From positions 1-64,000 of the forward strand of contig NZ_JAUQSX010000008.1 of assembly GCF_030581005.1 (NCBI RefSeq): a DNA stretch of 64,000 nt. Reading direction: 5' to 3'. The translations under genes and the position numbers were made by a program. Positions 15,873 through 25,184 of this stretch are shown one piece after another. Below the pieces are notes generated by a model. That model made no database searches, had not been told where the DNA came from, and saw only the letters and a list, made by a program, of their open reading frames with translations. The first letter of the stretch is position 1. Each line of letters opens with the position of its first letter. This DNA comes from Hymenobacter mellowenesis (GTDB taxonomy: Bacteria; Bacteroidota; Bacteroidia; Cytophagales; Hymenobacteraceae).

Positions 15873-16727
15873 TCAGCGGCGGAAGGTGACGCCCACCAAG
15901 TACTCGCGGTCGGTCAGGCGGTTCAGGGCCAGGTGGGTGCCGAGGTCGAGCTGCAGGTTGGGAGTGAGCTTGAAGATGGGCGCGATGTTGGTGGAAGCCA
16001 GCCAGCGGCGCTGCTCCGTATTCCATAGGGCCACGGCCTCCGTTACGAGGCCGAATTTTTCGGTAAAATCGTATTCCAGTGCAGTAGAGGGCATAAAGCG
16101 GACGTAGCGACTGCCCGTTTCACGGTCATAATTCAATTCGGCTCCAAGCTGCGCTTCGAGGTTCGCCTTGTCGCTTAGCTCCACGTCGAGGGGCAATACC
16201 ACGCCGTATTCCATCCCACCATCGCCCACGGCGCCGCCGCTGGGCAGGCGCACGTAGCCGATGACGGACATGGCGAACGTGCCCTGCTGGTCGTCGCCCA
16301 CGAAGTTGTGCTTCACGCGCACCGTCACGTCGCCGAAACCGGCGTTGCGCTCCTGCCAGTCGTCGGCGTCAGTGGGGCGCTGCTTGGCCACGCTGTAGAG
16401 CGGCACTTCCAGCTGCAGGTCGGTGCGGCGGCTCAGGCCGAGCTTGAGCATGGAGTAGGCTAGGTGCAGCTCACGATTTTTGTCATCGTTGCCCGAGCCG
16501 CTGTTGATGAGGCGCAGGGCGTCCATCTCCAGTTGAAAGTGGCCGGCATCAACGGTGAAAGGGCTTTCGGTGACGCCGGGGCGGTCGGGTTGCAGCTCAC
16601 GCAGGCGATTGCGCGGCACCGGCTTGCGCCAGCTGAAATGGGCCGAATCGTAGGGCGAGGACCTGGGCGGTGCCTGCGCCCGGCCCAGGATTGGCAGCAA
16701 GAGGAATAGATAGAACAGCTGTTTCAT
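15873..16727 (-). CDS. Outer-membrane channel/transporter-like protein (MetA-pathway type)
   Basis: A 284-residue protein with a signal peptide (MKQLFYLFLLLPILGRAQ). It shows ELQPDRPGVTESPFTVDAGHFQLEMDAL, the conserved start of the Bacteroidota outer-membrane family annotated as transporter / MetA-pathway of phenol degradation, followed by amphipathic beta-strands (LGLSRRTDLQLEVPLYSV, AGFGDVTVRVKHNF, TFAMSVIGYVRLPSG). Such proteins are small outer-membrane barrels of unknown cargo. The gene is 64 bases downstream of the TonB receptor, and the Nramp gene lies further upstream on the same strand, which suggests a shared role in metal uptake. Confidence 0.82.
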   Translation of the reverse strand: MKQLFYLFLLLPILGRAQAPPRSSPYDSAHFSWRKPVPRNRLRELQPDRPGVTESPFTVDAGHFQLEMDALRLINSGSGNDDKNRELHLAYSMLKLGLSRRTDLQLEVPLYSVAKQRPTDADDWQERNAGFGDVTVRVKHNFVGDDQQGTFAMSVIGYVRLPSGGAVGDGGMEYGVVLPLDVELSDKANLEAQLGAELNYDRETGSRYVRFMPSTALEYDFTEKFGLVTEAVALWNTEQRRWLASTNIAPIFKLTPNLQLDLGTHLALNRLTDREYLVGVTFRR

Positions 16728-16791
16728 GCGCGCTCTACGCAGAAAGTCTGCAGTCGGGGGTTAGACGACAGGCGACCCTAATATCCAGCCC

Positions 16792-19260
16792 CTAAAACGG
16801 CACCAGCACTTTCACACCCACGTTGCGGCCAGGGTTGAAAATACCGGTGCGGCCCGTGGGCGAGCTGGCGTAGTATTCGAAATACTTAAGCCGGTTGAGG
16901 TGGGCCTGGTAGGCGGTGTCAAACACGTTATCGACCTGCACGATAAGCTGGGCCACGGTGCGGCCGGCGCGGCTGGTGTAGGTGGTGCCGGCGCCCAGGC
17001 CCAGCAAGGCGTAGCCGGGCGTAGCGGTTTCGGTGTTGTCGAGGGCGTAGAAACGGGTTTGGCGGGCACTGCCGTCTATGGTAAGGCGGGCGTAGGTACC
17101 GGTGAAGCGGCCGGCGCGGACCGGCGCGGTGGCGCGCAGCTCGGTGCGGCCGCGCAGGGGCGGAATCAGGGGCAGGTAGCGCGCGGCTTCTTCCTGCTGA
17201 GCAGGCAGGTTGGTTTGGGCGCTTTCGCCGGTCACGAAGGCTGCGCTGCTGCTCCAGGCCAGCCAGGGCAGGGCCGCGGGCCGCCAGCTCAGGCTGGCTT
17301 CGAGGCCGTAGAGACGGGCGGCGGCCTGCTGAAACTGGTAGGTGACATTGCCGGGCACGATGACGACTGGCTGACCGGCGGCGTCCTGCAAGCGGGCCTG
17401 GTAGATGAAGTTCTGCACGTAGTTGTGGAATACCTCCACCGAGGCATCCACTTCGGACTGGTGCCAGAGCACGCCCACATCCTGCTGCCAGCTGAATTCG
17501 GGCTCGAAGCCGCGGTTGCCGAGGTACACGATGTGGGCGCCGGGGTCGAGGCCGTTGGAGCCGATTTCGGGGATGTTGGGCGCGCGGTAGCCCCGGGCCA
17601 GATTGGCGCGCAGCGTGAGGCGCTCCGTGGCCACGTAGCTCGCCCCCAGGCTGGCCGACCAGCCCTGGTAGCGCCGCCGAAACGCCGGAAACTGCAGCGC
17701 CGCGCCGGCCTGCGCGGGCCCGGCCGCCTGGTCGAACCCCGTGGCCGGGTTGGGCGCCACGTAGAAATCCTGCCAGCTCACCAACCGCGTATCGTAGCGC
17801 GCGCCGCCGCTGATTTCCAGCTTGCCCAGCGGCTTTTTCAGCAGCACGAAGCCGCCCGCGTCCAGCAGGTTGTAGTTGGGAATGGGGAAGTCGGTGGCGT
17901 TGAGGTGGCGGTTGAGCTGGCCCATGCCGTTGCTGCCCACGCTCATTTCCAGGCCCTGCCAGGTGGGCAGGTGGTAGCGCACATCGTAGGTGAAGGTGGT
18001 GAGGCGCAAAGCCAGGCCCGGCTGGCTGGGTACGGTAGGGTGGTTGAATTCCTCGCGCTGGTTTTGCTGGGCGCCCAGCAGCAAATGCAGCTCGCCGCCA
18101 CCCAGCGCCACCTGCGTTTTGGTGAACACCCGGTAGTGCCGGATGCGCTGGTGCAGCGGGCCAATGCCGTAGCTGCGCAGTTCATTATCCGTTACCAGCG
18201 GCCGGTTTTTCACGTCGTCCAACCCGCTTTCCGCCATCTGGCGCGTGAAGCGGCGGCTGAGCGAGTCGCGGCTGCCGTCGGGGATTTCCTGCTGGTTATC
18301 GTAGAGGGTTAGGTAACAGTGCGAGCTGCCCCAGGCCTTGCGCACGCCGGCCATGCCCGTCAGCGTCAGCTCCCGAAAGCCGGTGTTGTACACCAGGCCG
18401 TCCACGCTATTGCGGTAGTCCCGCGCCAGGCGGTGGCTGGCCCGGAAGCTGGTCTGGAAGCCGTTTTTCTGATAGTTCAGCCCCAGCGAGTTGCCCACCA
18501 GGCCGTTGTTCGACTGGTATTCGGCCAGGGCTTCGCCGCGCAGCCGGCCTTCGGGGCCGCTGGGCAGGGCGGGCAGCAGGTTCACCACGCCGGCCACGGC
18601 ATCGGAGCCGTAGAGCAGGCTGGCGGGTCCTTTCACTACTTCCACGCGCTCAATGTCGTAGCCGTCCACTTCCACGCCGTGCTCGTCGCCCCACTGCTGG
18701 CCTTCCTGGCGCAGGCCGTTATACAGTGTGAGCACACGGTTGTAGCCCAGCCCCCGAATGAAGGGCTTCGACACGTTCGGGCCGGTCGTGACGGCGCTCA
18801 GGCCCGGAATGCCGCGCACGGCCGCGTCGATGACGTTGGTGTTGGCGTTGAGGCTGATTTCGCGGCGGCTCAGGGTGGCAATGGGCACGGGGCTGCGCCG
18901 CACTTCGGTGGCCCGGCTCACGCCCGTCACCACTACGTCGGCTAGGGCGGCGGGCGCGGCGGCCAGGGTGAAAGTGAGAGGCAGCGTTTGGCCCGCGGCC
19001 AGATTAACGTTTCTATTTACGGCCGTGTAGCCCACGGCGCTGGCCAGCACCCGCACCGGCCCGGCGGGCACGTTGGCGATGGTGAAAGCACCCTCGGCAT
19101 CGGCCGTGGCGCCCAGGCCGGCGGCGGGCAGCGCCACGCTGGCGAAGGGTACCGGCCGCAACTGCTCGTCGCGCACGGTGCCCGCGAGCGTACCCGTCTG
19201 GGCCAGCAAGCAGCCGGGCAGCAAGAGAAGCAGTAGCATCGCAAGTAGCAGCTGTTTCAT
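16792..19260 (-). CDS. TonB-dependent receptor (probable metal or metal-complex uptake)
   Basis: An 822-residue receptor. Signal peptide, then a carboxypeptidase-D regulatory-like domain (about residues 24-105: GTLAGTVRDEQLRPVPFASV, AVGYTAVNRNVNL), a plug (about 108-230: LADVVVTGVSRATEVRRSPV, IRGLGYNRVLTLYNGLRQEG, VEVVKGPASLLYGSDAVAGV) and a barrel with the usual RGYRAPNIPEIGSNG box. The plug segment GQQWGDEHGVEVDGYDIER is shared by Bacteroidota receptors found near metal genes. It lies 108 bases downstream of the Nramp transporter gene, so I infer a manganese, iron or zinc substrate. The SusC-type long architecture is absent. Confidence 0.88.
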   Translation of the reverse strand: MKQLLLAMLLLLLLPGCLLAQTGTLAGTVRDEQLRPVPFASVALPAAGLGATADAEGAFTIANVPAGPVRVLASAVGYTAVNRNVNLAAGQTLPLTFTLAAAPAALADVVVTGVSRATEVRRSPVPIATLSRREISLNANTNVIDAAVRGIPGLSAVTTGPNVSKPFIRGLGYNRVLTLYNGLRQEGQQWGDEHGVEVDGYDIERVEVVKGPASLLYGSDAVAGVVNLLPALPSGPEGRLRGEALAEYQSNNGLVGNSLGLNYQKNGFQTSFRASHRLARDYRNSVDGLVYNTGFRELTLTGMAGVRKAWGSSHCYLTLYDNQQEIPDGSRDSLSRRFTRQMAESGLDDVKNRPLVTDNELRSYGIGPLHQRIRHYRVFTKTQVALGGGELHLLLGAQQNQREEFNHPTVPSQPGLALRLTTFTYDVRYHLPTWQGLEMSVGSNGMGQLNRHLNATDFPIPNYNLLDAGGFVLLKKPLGKLEISGGARYDTRLVSWQDFYVAPNPATGFDQAAGPAQAGAALQFPAFRRRYQGWSASLGASYVATERLTLRANLARGYRAPNIPEIGSNGLDPGAHIVYLGNRGFEPEFSWQQDVGVLWHQSEVDASVEVFHNYVQNFIYQARLQDAAGQPVVIVPGNVTYQFQQAAARLYGLEASLSWRPAALPWLAWSSSAAFVTGESAQTNLPAQQEEAARYLPLIPPLRGRTELRATAPVRAGRFTGTYARLTIDGSARQTRFYALDNTETATPGYALLGLGAGTTYTSRAGRTVAQLIVQVDNVFDTAYQAHLNRLKYFEYYASSPTGRTGIFNPGRNVGVKVLVPF

Positions 19261-19368
19261 ACTTAGAATAATAAATATTAATGGATATTAAAGCCAATAG
19301 AGCGACAGGCCAGAATGCTTAGCACCTGATTTCACAGCTTTTAGCTCTGGGCTTTTAACTCAGTCCCC

Positions 19369-20745
19369 TTACCCTACCGCCGTTTGCCAGAGCAGGTAGC
19401 CGTTCAAAGCAATGATGACGGCCGACACCGACCAGGCCAGCACGCGCACCACCGGCCGGTTCACAAACACGCCCATCTTGGCCCGGCTGCTGGTGAAGAG
19501 CACCAGCGGCACCACCGCAAAGCTGAGCTGCATCGATAAAATAACCTGGCTGAAAACCAGCAGCTTTTCGGCCCCGCTTTCGCCGTAGATAATGGCCACC
19601 GTGAGGGCCGGCACCACGGCCACCAGCCGCGTGATGAGCCGCCGCACCCAGGGCCGGAGCTTGAGGTCAAGAAATCCTTCCATCACAATCTGACCCGCCA
19701 GCGTGCCGGTCAGGGTCGAATTCTGGCCCGAAGCCAGCAAAGCCACCGCAAAGAGCACGCTGGCCGCGCCCGCGCCCAGCACCGGCGCCAACAGCTTGTA
19801 GGCGTCCTGAATCTTCGCCACTTCAAACATGCCATTGTGATGGAATGCCGCCGCCGCCAGCACCAGAATGGCCGCGTTGATGAAAAAGGCCAGAAACAGT
19901 GCCACCGTCGAGTCGATGGTGGCGAACTTGATGGCCATGCGTTTGCCGGCCTCGGTCTGCTCAATTTGCCGCGTCTGCACAATGCTGGAGTGCAGGTACA
20001 GGTTGTGCGGCATCACGGTGGCGCCCAGAATGCCGATGGCCACGTAGAGCATGCCCGGCGTTGTCACCACCTGCCGCTGCGGCACCAGCCCATGGGCCAG
20101 GGCCACCCAATCGGGCCGCGACACGATGAGTTCGTATAGAAAGCACCCAAAAATCAGCACCATCAGCCCCGCCACGATGCTTTCAATGATGCGAAAACCC
20201 TTGTTCTGGAAAAATAGCACCACCAGCACATCCAGCGTAGTCAGCACCACACCCCAGGCCAGTGGCAGCCCAAACAGCAAATTCAGGGCAATGGCCGAGC
20301 CGATGACTTCGGCCAGGTCGCAGGCCGCGATGGCGATTTCGCACAGAAACCACAGCATCAGGCTGATGGGCCGGGAGTAATGGTCGCGACAGGCCTGGGC
20401 CAAGTCGCGGCCCGTCACGATGCCCAGCTTGGCCGCCAGGTGCTGGAGCAGCATGGCGAACAGGTTGGAAATCAGCACCACCGACAGCAGCGTGTAGCCG
20501 TACTTCGAGCCGCCGGCCAGGTCGGTAGCCCAGTTGCCGGGGTCCATATAGCCCACGGCCACCATCAGGCCCGGGCCCCAGAAGGCCATCAGCTTGCGCC
20601 AGAACGAGGCATTGGCGGCCGGCACCTTGATGCTCGCGTACACTTCGCTCAATGAATTGGCCCGGCGGGGGTGCCGCCAGCCGGTTTCGGCCGGCGCAGT
20701 AGGTTCGGAGAGGATAGCAGGAGGCACGTTGAATAGTTGTTTCAA
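19369..20745 (-). CDS. mntH: Nramp family divalent metal (Mn/Fe) transporter
   Basis: About 458 residues, eleven to twelve membrane helices. The two metal-site signatures are intact: DPGN in GYMDPGNWATDLAGGS (D68-N71, helix 1) and MPHNLYLHSS (M245-H247, helix 6), where the Met and Asp/Asn ligands bind the ion. It imports Mn(II) or Fe(II) with protons at the inner membrane. The longest frame starts with TTG at 20745, but a promoter box at 20748-20755 would put transcription start inside that codon; GTG at 20727 is then the better start. A DtxR/MntR-like palindrome lies just upstream. Confidence 0.95.
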   Translation of the reverse strand: MKQLFNVPPAILSEPTAPAETGWRHPRRANSLSEVYASIKVPAANASFWRKLMAFWGPGLMVAVGYMDPGNWATDLAGGSKYGYTLLSVVLISNLFAMLLQHLAAKLGIVTGRDLAQACRDHYSRPISLMLWFLCEIAIAACDLAEVIGSAIALNLLFGLPLAWGVVLTTLDVLVVLFFQNKGFRIIESIVAGLMVLIFGCFLYELIVSRPDWVALAHGLVPQRQVVTTPGMLYVAIGILGATVMPHNLYLHSSIVQTRQIEQTEAGKRMAIKFATIDSTVALFLAFFINAAILVLAAAAFHHNGMFEVAKIQDAYKLLAPVLGAGAASVLFAVALLASGQNSTLTGTLAGQIVMEGFLDLKLRPWVRRLITRLVAVVPALTVAIIYGESGAEKLLVFSQVILSMQLSFAVVPLVLFTSSRAKMGVFVNRPVVRVLAWSVSAVIIALNGYLLWQTAVG

Positions 20746-20747
20746 TA

Positions 20748-20755
20748 CAAATATA
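20748..20755 (-). promoter_or_regulatory. -7 promoter box of mntH
   Basis: TATATTTG on the minus strand fits TAnnTTTG. It lies directly downstream of the palindromic operator, so a bound repressor would block it. Confidence 0.55.
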
Positions 20756-20760
20756 CTAAA

Positions 20761-20778
20761 TTTTAGGCTTACCTAAAA
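20761..20778. promoter_or_regulatory. DtxR/MntR-like operator palindrome upstream of mntH
   Basis: TTTTAGG-CTTA-CCTAAAA is an 18-bp palindrome with perfect 7-base arms. It strongly resembles the DtxR/IdeR box TTAGGTTAGCCTAACCTAA and related MntR/SirR sites. It sits just upstream of the mntH -7 box, where a metal-loaded repressor would shut off transcription. No dtxR/mntR gene is in the window. Confidence 0.7.
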
Positions 20779-20915
20779 ATTGATTTCGACTGCCTTAAAT
20801 ACAGTAATTCTCAAAAAAGGTTTCACAGCCGGCCAAGCATTGTTTCGAGTTGGGTCAGCTCTGAGTTAGCGCACGTTAGTTGCCAATGAAGCCTTGCTGG
20901 CGCGCCGCGCCTCTG

Positions 20916-20943
20916 TTGGTTGGCATCAGGCGCCCGACCTTTG
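20916..20943 (+). promoter_or_regulatory. Promoter of CDF transporter gene
   Basis: TTG (20916-20918), 17-nt spacer, GACCTTTG (20936-20943), ending 18 bases before the ATG. The -7 box departs from TAnnTTTG in the first base, a variant also seen before the 3610 and 50181 genes. Confidence 0.45.
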
Positions 20944-20961
20944 CCCCGAAAACCGCTTTGC

Positions 20962-21948
20962 ATGACGCCTTCCCAAACCAAACGCCGCCTCGGCCTGCTT
21001 TCCCTCGTAGTGAGTGTGGTGCTGGTGGCCATCAAGTTCTACGCCTACCACCTCACCCGCTCCCAGGCGGTGCTGACCGATGCGCTGGAAAGCATCATCA
21101 ACGTTTTTACCAGCGGCTTTGCGCTCTACAGCCTGTACCTGGCCAGCCTGCCCAAGGACGAAAACCACCCCTACGGACACGGCAAGATTGAAAACCTTTC
21201 ACTGGGCTTCGAGGGCGGGCTGATTTTCATGGCCGGCGCCTTCATCCTCTACCACGCCTCGCGCGGCCTGCTCCACCCGCACCCCGTGGCCCGGCCCGAC
21301 TGGGGCGTGGCGTTGCTGGCGAGCACGGCTTTCGTGAACCTGGGCGTGGGACTCGTGCTGGTGCGGGCCGGCAAGCGGTTGAAATCGATAGCGTTGGTCG
21401 GCGATGGGCAGCACCTATACATCGATGCCCTCACATCCATCGTGTCGTCGTTGGCGCTGGTGCTGGTGGCCGTCACGGGCGTGGTGCGCTTCGATACGGG
21501 CGCGGCCCTGCTGCTGGGCGGCTTCATTCTGGTGAACGGCTGGCGCATGCTGCGCCGCGCCATCTCGGGCCTGATGGACGAAACCGATACCGCCACCGTG
21601 GCCGCCGTCATTGCCGAGCTGCAGGCCCAGCGCCGCCAGCCCTGGATTGACGTGCACAACCTGCGCGTGCAGCGCTACGGCGCCAACCTGCACATCGACT
21701 GTCACATGCAGATGCCCTACTACTTCACGCTGGAGCAGGTGCATTCCCAATTATTCGACATTGAGGAACTGATTAAGGAGCGGTTTGCGGTGGATGTCGA
21801 GATGTTCGTGCACGCCGACCCCTGCACCTTCGCCGCCTGCTCCCTGTGCCTGATGGCCGACTGTCCGGTGCGGGTGCACCCCTTCCGCCACGAAATCGTC
21901 TGGGATATCCACAACGCTGTGCGGAACGAGCGCCACCGCCTGAGCTAA
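20962..21948 (+). CDS. Cation diffusion facilitator (CDF) metal exporter
   Basis: A 328-residue CDF protein with six membrane helices (about residues 10-190) and a cytoplasmic C-terminal domain. Helix-2 ligands appear as LTDALESI (Asp/Glu rather than Asp/Asp), helix-5 ligands as HLYID (HxxxD), and the loop HPYGHGKIE is the family signature. The C-terminal domain has the usual VHNLRVQRYGANLHIDCHMQ but ends in an unusual Cys cluster, DPCTFAACSLCLMADCP, suggesting a thiol-based metal sensor site. It would export Zn, Co, Fe or Mn using the proton gradient. Start chosen at MTPSQTKRR because the upstream in-frame ATG overlaps the promoter. It is divergent from mntH, so import and export genes face away from one regulatory region. 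Confidence 0.93.
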   Translation: MTPSQTKRRLGLLSLVVSVVLVAIKFYAYHLTRSQAVLTDALESIINVFTSGFALYSLYLASLPKDENHPYGHGKIENLSLGFEGGLIFMAGAFILYHASRGLLHPHPVARPDWGVALLASTAFVNLGVGLVLVRAGKRLKSIALVGDGQHLYIDALTSIVSSLALVLVAVTGVVRFDTGAALLLGGFILVNGWRMLRRAISGLMDETDTATVAAVIAELQAQRRQPWIDVHNLRVQRYGANLHIDCHMQMPYYFTLEQVHSQLFDIEELIKERFAVDVEMFVHADPCTFAACSLCLMADCPVRVHPFRHEIVWDIHNAVRNERHRLS

Positions 21949-22122
21949 AGCAACGCTCCGGCTAGGTTGCACGAGGCGGGCTACCGGCTTTGGGCCGGCT
22001 GTTCGCCCGTCACTCAGCAGACCTCGGCGCATAACAAGCGAACAACGAACTGAATGCCAGCAGCCAATCCAGTTGCACCACGAAATCTTTAGACACACGG
22101 CGCTTCCGCCGCAGGTTGAACA

Positions 22123-22161
22123 CAAAAAAAGGGTGCCGCGATTATCGCGGCACCCTTTTTT
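22123..22161. terminator. Bidirectional intrinsic terminator
   Basis: CAAAAAAAGGGTGCCGCG-ATTAT-CGCGGCACCCTTTTTTG: perfect 11-bp GC-rich stem with A/T flanks between the convergent CDF and T9SS genes. Confidence 0.95.
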
Positions 22162-22188
22162 GCATGGATGCGGGTAGGTAGCGCGGGC

Positions 22189-25089
22189 TTAGCGCACTAC
22201 TTCCAGCCAGCCTTTGGTCTGAACACCTTTGCTGTTGGTCAGCAAGTAGTAGTACACACCAGCGGGCTGGTTGTCGCCACCCCAGTTGTTGGCGTAGTTC
22301 GTCGTTTCGTACACCTTGCGGCCCCAACGGTTGTAAATCTCCAGCTTGCTGTTCGTGTTAGCAGTCGAGACTTTAAACACGTCGTTCTGCTGGTCGCCGT
22401 TGGGCGTGATGATGTTCGGAATCTGCAAGTCCGGCACAAACACCTCCAGCTTGGCGGTGGTGGGAGCGCAGGTCTGGCCGAAGCCCGAGGGCGTGGTGGT
22501 GAGCGTGATGGTGTAGTAGCCGGCCTGCGAGAGCTGCAGTGCCGTAGGCGTAGTGGCCGAGCTGAAGGTCACCGGCGATTCGCTCACCGCGTCACCCAGG
22601 ATGTCACGCACGCGCTGGTACGTCCAGACGGAAGCCACCGATACACCAGCCGGCGTATTCGTGGTGTTGGTGAAAGTGAAGTACACGGGCGGACGCGTCG
22701 TCGCCTTGCCATTTACCGGCGCGTCGAGCGCACCGCTCGAGGTGAAGGCCGCAGTAACCGTCGGCAACACGCGCACCACTACCGAGGTAGTATCGCCGCA
22801 ACCGAATTGCGGGTTACCCAAAATCGTCACGCGGTAGCGGGTCGTCACCGTCGGGTTCACCGTCGGGTTGGGCTTGGTCAGGTCGGCCGTAGCCAGGCCG
22901 TTGGCCGGGTCAAAACGGTAGGTGTAAGTATCCGTGAAACCCGGCACCGAAGGCGGCGTGGCCGAAGCAGTGAGCGTGGCTGGGCTGCCCGAGCAAACAT
23001 AGGCACTGCTGGTGGTCAGGCTCACCGTGGGACGGGGCACTACGGTTACCTGCGTCGTAGCCGTGTTGGTGCAGGCGTAGGGAGAAGCACCGTTCACAGT
23101 CACGGTGTAGGTGGTGGTGGTAGTGGGGCTCACCCGCAGGGTCGCGGTATTCGCACCTGGGGTGCTAGCCGTCACGCCCGGTCCCGACCAGCGGTAGGTG
23201 TAGGAGTCAACGAGGTTATTACCCGCGCCAGCCGGGCGGGTGGTAGCAGCCGTCAGTACCACTTCCGTTCCGGCGCAGACGTTCGGCACCGAGCGGGTGA
23301 TGGTCACGATGGGCTGGGGCACTACGCGCACCACCACCGAAGTAGTATCGCCGCACGCACCCTGCGAGAAGCCCAGCGTGGGCGCAATGCTCAGTAGGTA
23401 ACGAGTCGTCACCGAGGGATTCACCACGATGTTGCGGGTGTTGGTCACAGCCGGCAGGCCAGCCGTGGCGGCACTGCCCGCTCTTACGCTCCACTGATAG
23501 GAGTAAACCTGCGCCTGCGTGGTGTTGGTGGCGATGCGGCGGATGGAGTCCGGCCGCAGCACGTTGCCTTGCAGCGTGAGCGAGCCGCCGGGGCAGATGC
23601 TGTTCGAGCCGGGAGTCGTGTTGCCAATGCCGGTAGCACCCAACGTGGTGACTGCTTGGGCAACGTTGCCTTTTATAATCCGAATAACGAGTACGCGGTT
23701 CTGCACACCTTTGATGGGGCAGGCGTTGTCTTCAATCTTGAAGCTCAGCAGGATGGTGCGACCCACCGAGCCGGGCGACGGCTGGAAGAAGAACACGCCC
23801 TTGGGGTTGGTCGTGCCGTTGCCGGTGAGGCTGAAAGTGCCCACATCGCCCGAGTCCAGGTAGCGGGGGTCGGTGTTGATGTTCGGGGGCAGCGTCACGG
23901 TCAGCAGCTGGTTGGCGCTGGGGACGCGGGTGTTGTCGGGGTCGGTGAAGTTGAGCTCTACGCGCGAGTAGTTGCAGCTGCGCACGTCAATCCGCGTCGT
24001 GTCGGCGGTGTTCACCGCGTTTGTGCCCGAGTTCACGGTGATGGGGTTGGCCTGCACGGGGTTGGGGGTGCTGTTGCCACCGCAGTCAATCACAATCAGG
24101 TTGGCCTCGCGGCGCACCGTGCCAATGACGCGGCGCACGCCGTTGATGCGACGGTACTCAGTGATGAGCACCGCAATCTGGTACTTATTTGCGCCGCCAG
24201 CCGGGCCAGCAGTAGCGTTATAGATGCCGGGCGTGAACGTAATGGTGCGCGACTGCTGGTTGAAGTTGAACGAGCGCGCCACACCGGTTTTGAGCGGGCA
24301 GGAGCCGATGGTATCCAAGCCCAACTGAATGGGGTTGGTGGGGCTGTAGTTGCCGCCCGGGATGCCTGCAAAGCTGAAGAAACCGCCACCGGGGCAGTTG
24401 ATGGGCGCCAGCACCGCGCCAGCACCGGGGAAAGTCAGGTAGGTAGCGGGGGTGCCGCAAGCCTGCAGCGGGGCAGCCAGCGAGTACACCAGCGAGTCAC
24501 CATCAGCTTCAGTTGCCGAGAAGGTGATGGTGGTGCGCTGCTTCCAGCACACATACTGAATCGGAATATCCTGCGCATCGAACTGGGGCGAGTTGTTGGC
24601 CACAGCCGTGGTGCCCTGGTTGCGGTTGTCGAGGGTGGCTTCCACGTACAGGTCGCCGGCGTTGATGTTGGCCAGCGCCGGGCGTGCGTTCTGGCTGGTG
24701 CTCAAAATCCACTGCCCGGGGGCCAGCGTCACCTCGGCCAGGTAGTTGTACACGTCGTAGTTCGGCAAGCCGGCCGGGCCCTGGCAAGGGCCGGCCGATA
24801 CGGCGGCACAGAACGGGTTACCGGCTTCCACAGCACCTTGTTGCACAAACGCAACCTCCGTACCCAAGGCACTACAGCCACCGGTACGGTAGTTCAGCAT
24901 GAACTGGCTGGGCGTGATACCCGAGCAGTCGCGGTAAAGGCGGAATTTGACGCGGTACCGGTTGTTGCCCAGCGACACATAGGTCATATCGCCCCCCAGC
25001 AAGTGGGAAGCGCGCGCTTCCTGCACGCTACCCATGAGCAGGGCGCACGCAAAGAGCAGCAGGGTGAAGGAATGTAAGATTTTTCTCAT
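22189..25089 (-). CDS. Large secreted protein with T9SS type B (gliding-motility-associated) C-terminal domain
   Basis: A 966-residue protein with signal peptide (about residues 1-27, ending EARA). Mature start SHLLGGDMTYVSLGNNRYRVKFRLYRDCSG is conserved among large Bacteroidota surface proteins. The middle (about 480-850) is a series of related Ig/PKD-like repeats each containing a VCxG / TxTYTVTV pattern (VPNVCAGTEVVLTAATTRP, SAYVCSGSPATLTASATPP, ICPGGSLTLQGNVLRP). The end, LQIPNIITPNGDQQNDVFKV through LEIYNRWGRKVYET to WLEVVR, is the CHU_C / T9SS type B sorting domain. It should be exported to the cell surface by the type IX system and probably acts as an adhesin; the target is unknown. 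Confidence 0.9.
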   Translation of the reverse strand: MRKILHSFTLLLFACALLMGSVQEARASHLLGGDMTYVSLGNNRYRVKFRLYRDCSGITPSQFMLNYRTGGCSALGTEVAFVQQGAVEAGNPFCAAVSAGPCQGPAGLPNYDVYNYLAEVTLAPGQWILSTSQNARPALANINAGDLYVEATLDNRNQGTTAVANNSPQFDAQDIPIQYVCWKQRTTITFSATEADGDSLVYSLAAPLQACGTPATYLTFPGAGAVLAPINCPGGGFFSFAGIPGGNYSPTNPIQLGLDTIGSCPLKTGVARSFNFNQQSRTITFTPGIYNATAGPAGGANKYQIAVLITEYRRINGVRRVIGTVRREANLIVIDCGGNSTPNPVQANPITVNSGTNAVNTADTTRIDVRSCNYSRVELNFTDPDNTRVPSANQLLTVTLPPNINTDPRYLDSGDVGTFSLTGNGTTNPKGVFFFQPSPGSVGRTILLSFKIEDNACPIKGVQNRVLVIRIIKGNVAQAVTTLGATGIGNTTPGSNSICPGGSLTLQGNVLRPDSIRRIATNTTQAQVYSYQWSVRAGSAATAGLPAVTNTRNIVVNPSVTTRYLLSIAPTLGFSQGACGDTTSVVVRVVPQPIVTITRSVPNVCAGTEVVLTAATTRPAGAGNNLVDSYTYRWSGPGVTASTPGANTATLRVSPTTTTTYTVTVNGASPYACTNTATTQVTVVPRPTVSLTTSSAYVCSGSPATLTASATPPSVPGFTDTYTYRFDPANGLATADLTKPNPTVNPTVTTRYRVTILGNPQFGCGDTTSVVVRVLPTVTAAFTSSGALDAPVNGKATTRPPVYFTFTNTTNTPAGVSVASVWTYQRVRDILGDAVSESPVTFSSATTPTALQLSQAGYYTITLTTTPSGFGQTCAPTTAKLEVFVPDLQIPNIITPNGDQQNDVFKVSTANTNSKLEIYNRWGRKVYETTNYANNWGGDNQPAGVYYYLLTNSKGVQTKGWLEVVR

Positions 25090-25153
25090 GGGTGAAAAGG
25101 GGTGAAATGAAGTAAAAAAACGCGAATTGGGTGGTTACTGACGAATCAGCGGT

Positions 25154-25184
25154 CCAAGATACAGGCAGAAAAACAGAGGACCAA
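25154..25184 (-). promoter_or_regulatory. Candidate promoter of the T9SS type B protein gene
   Basis: Minus strand TTG (25182-25184), 20-nt spacer, TATCTTGG (25154-25161). One mismatch to TAnnTTTG; it leaves a 5' leader of about 60 bases. Confidence 0.35.

Noticed and set aside
16900..18312. 470-residue frame antisense to the TonB receptor gene
   Set aside because: Shadow frame; repeated Val/Ala/Gly/His composition and no recognisable fold.
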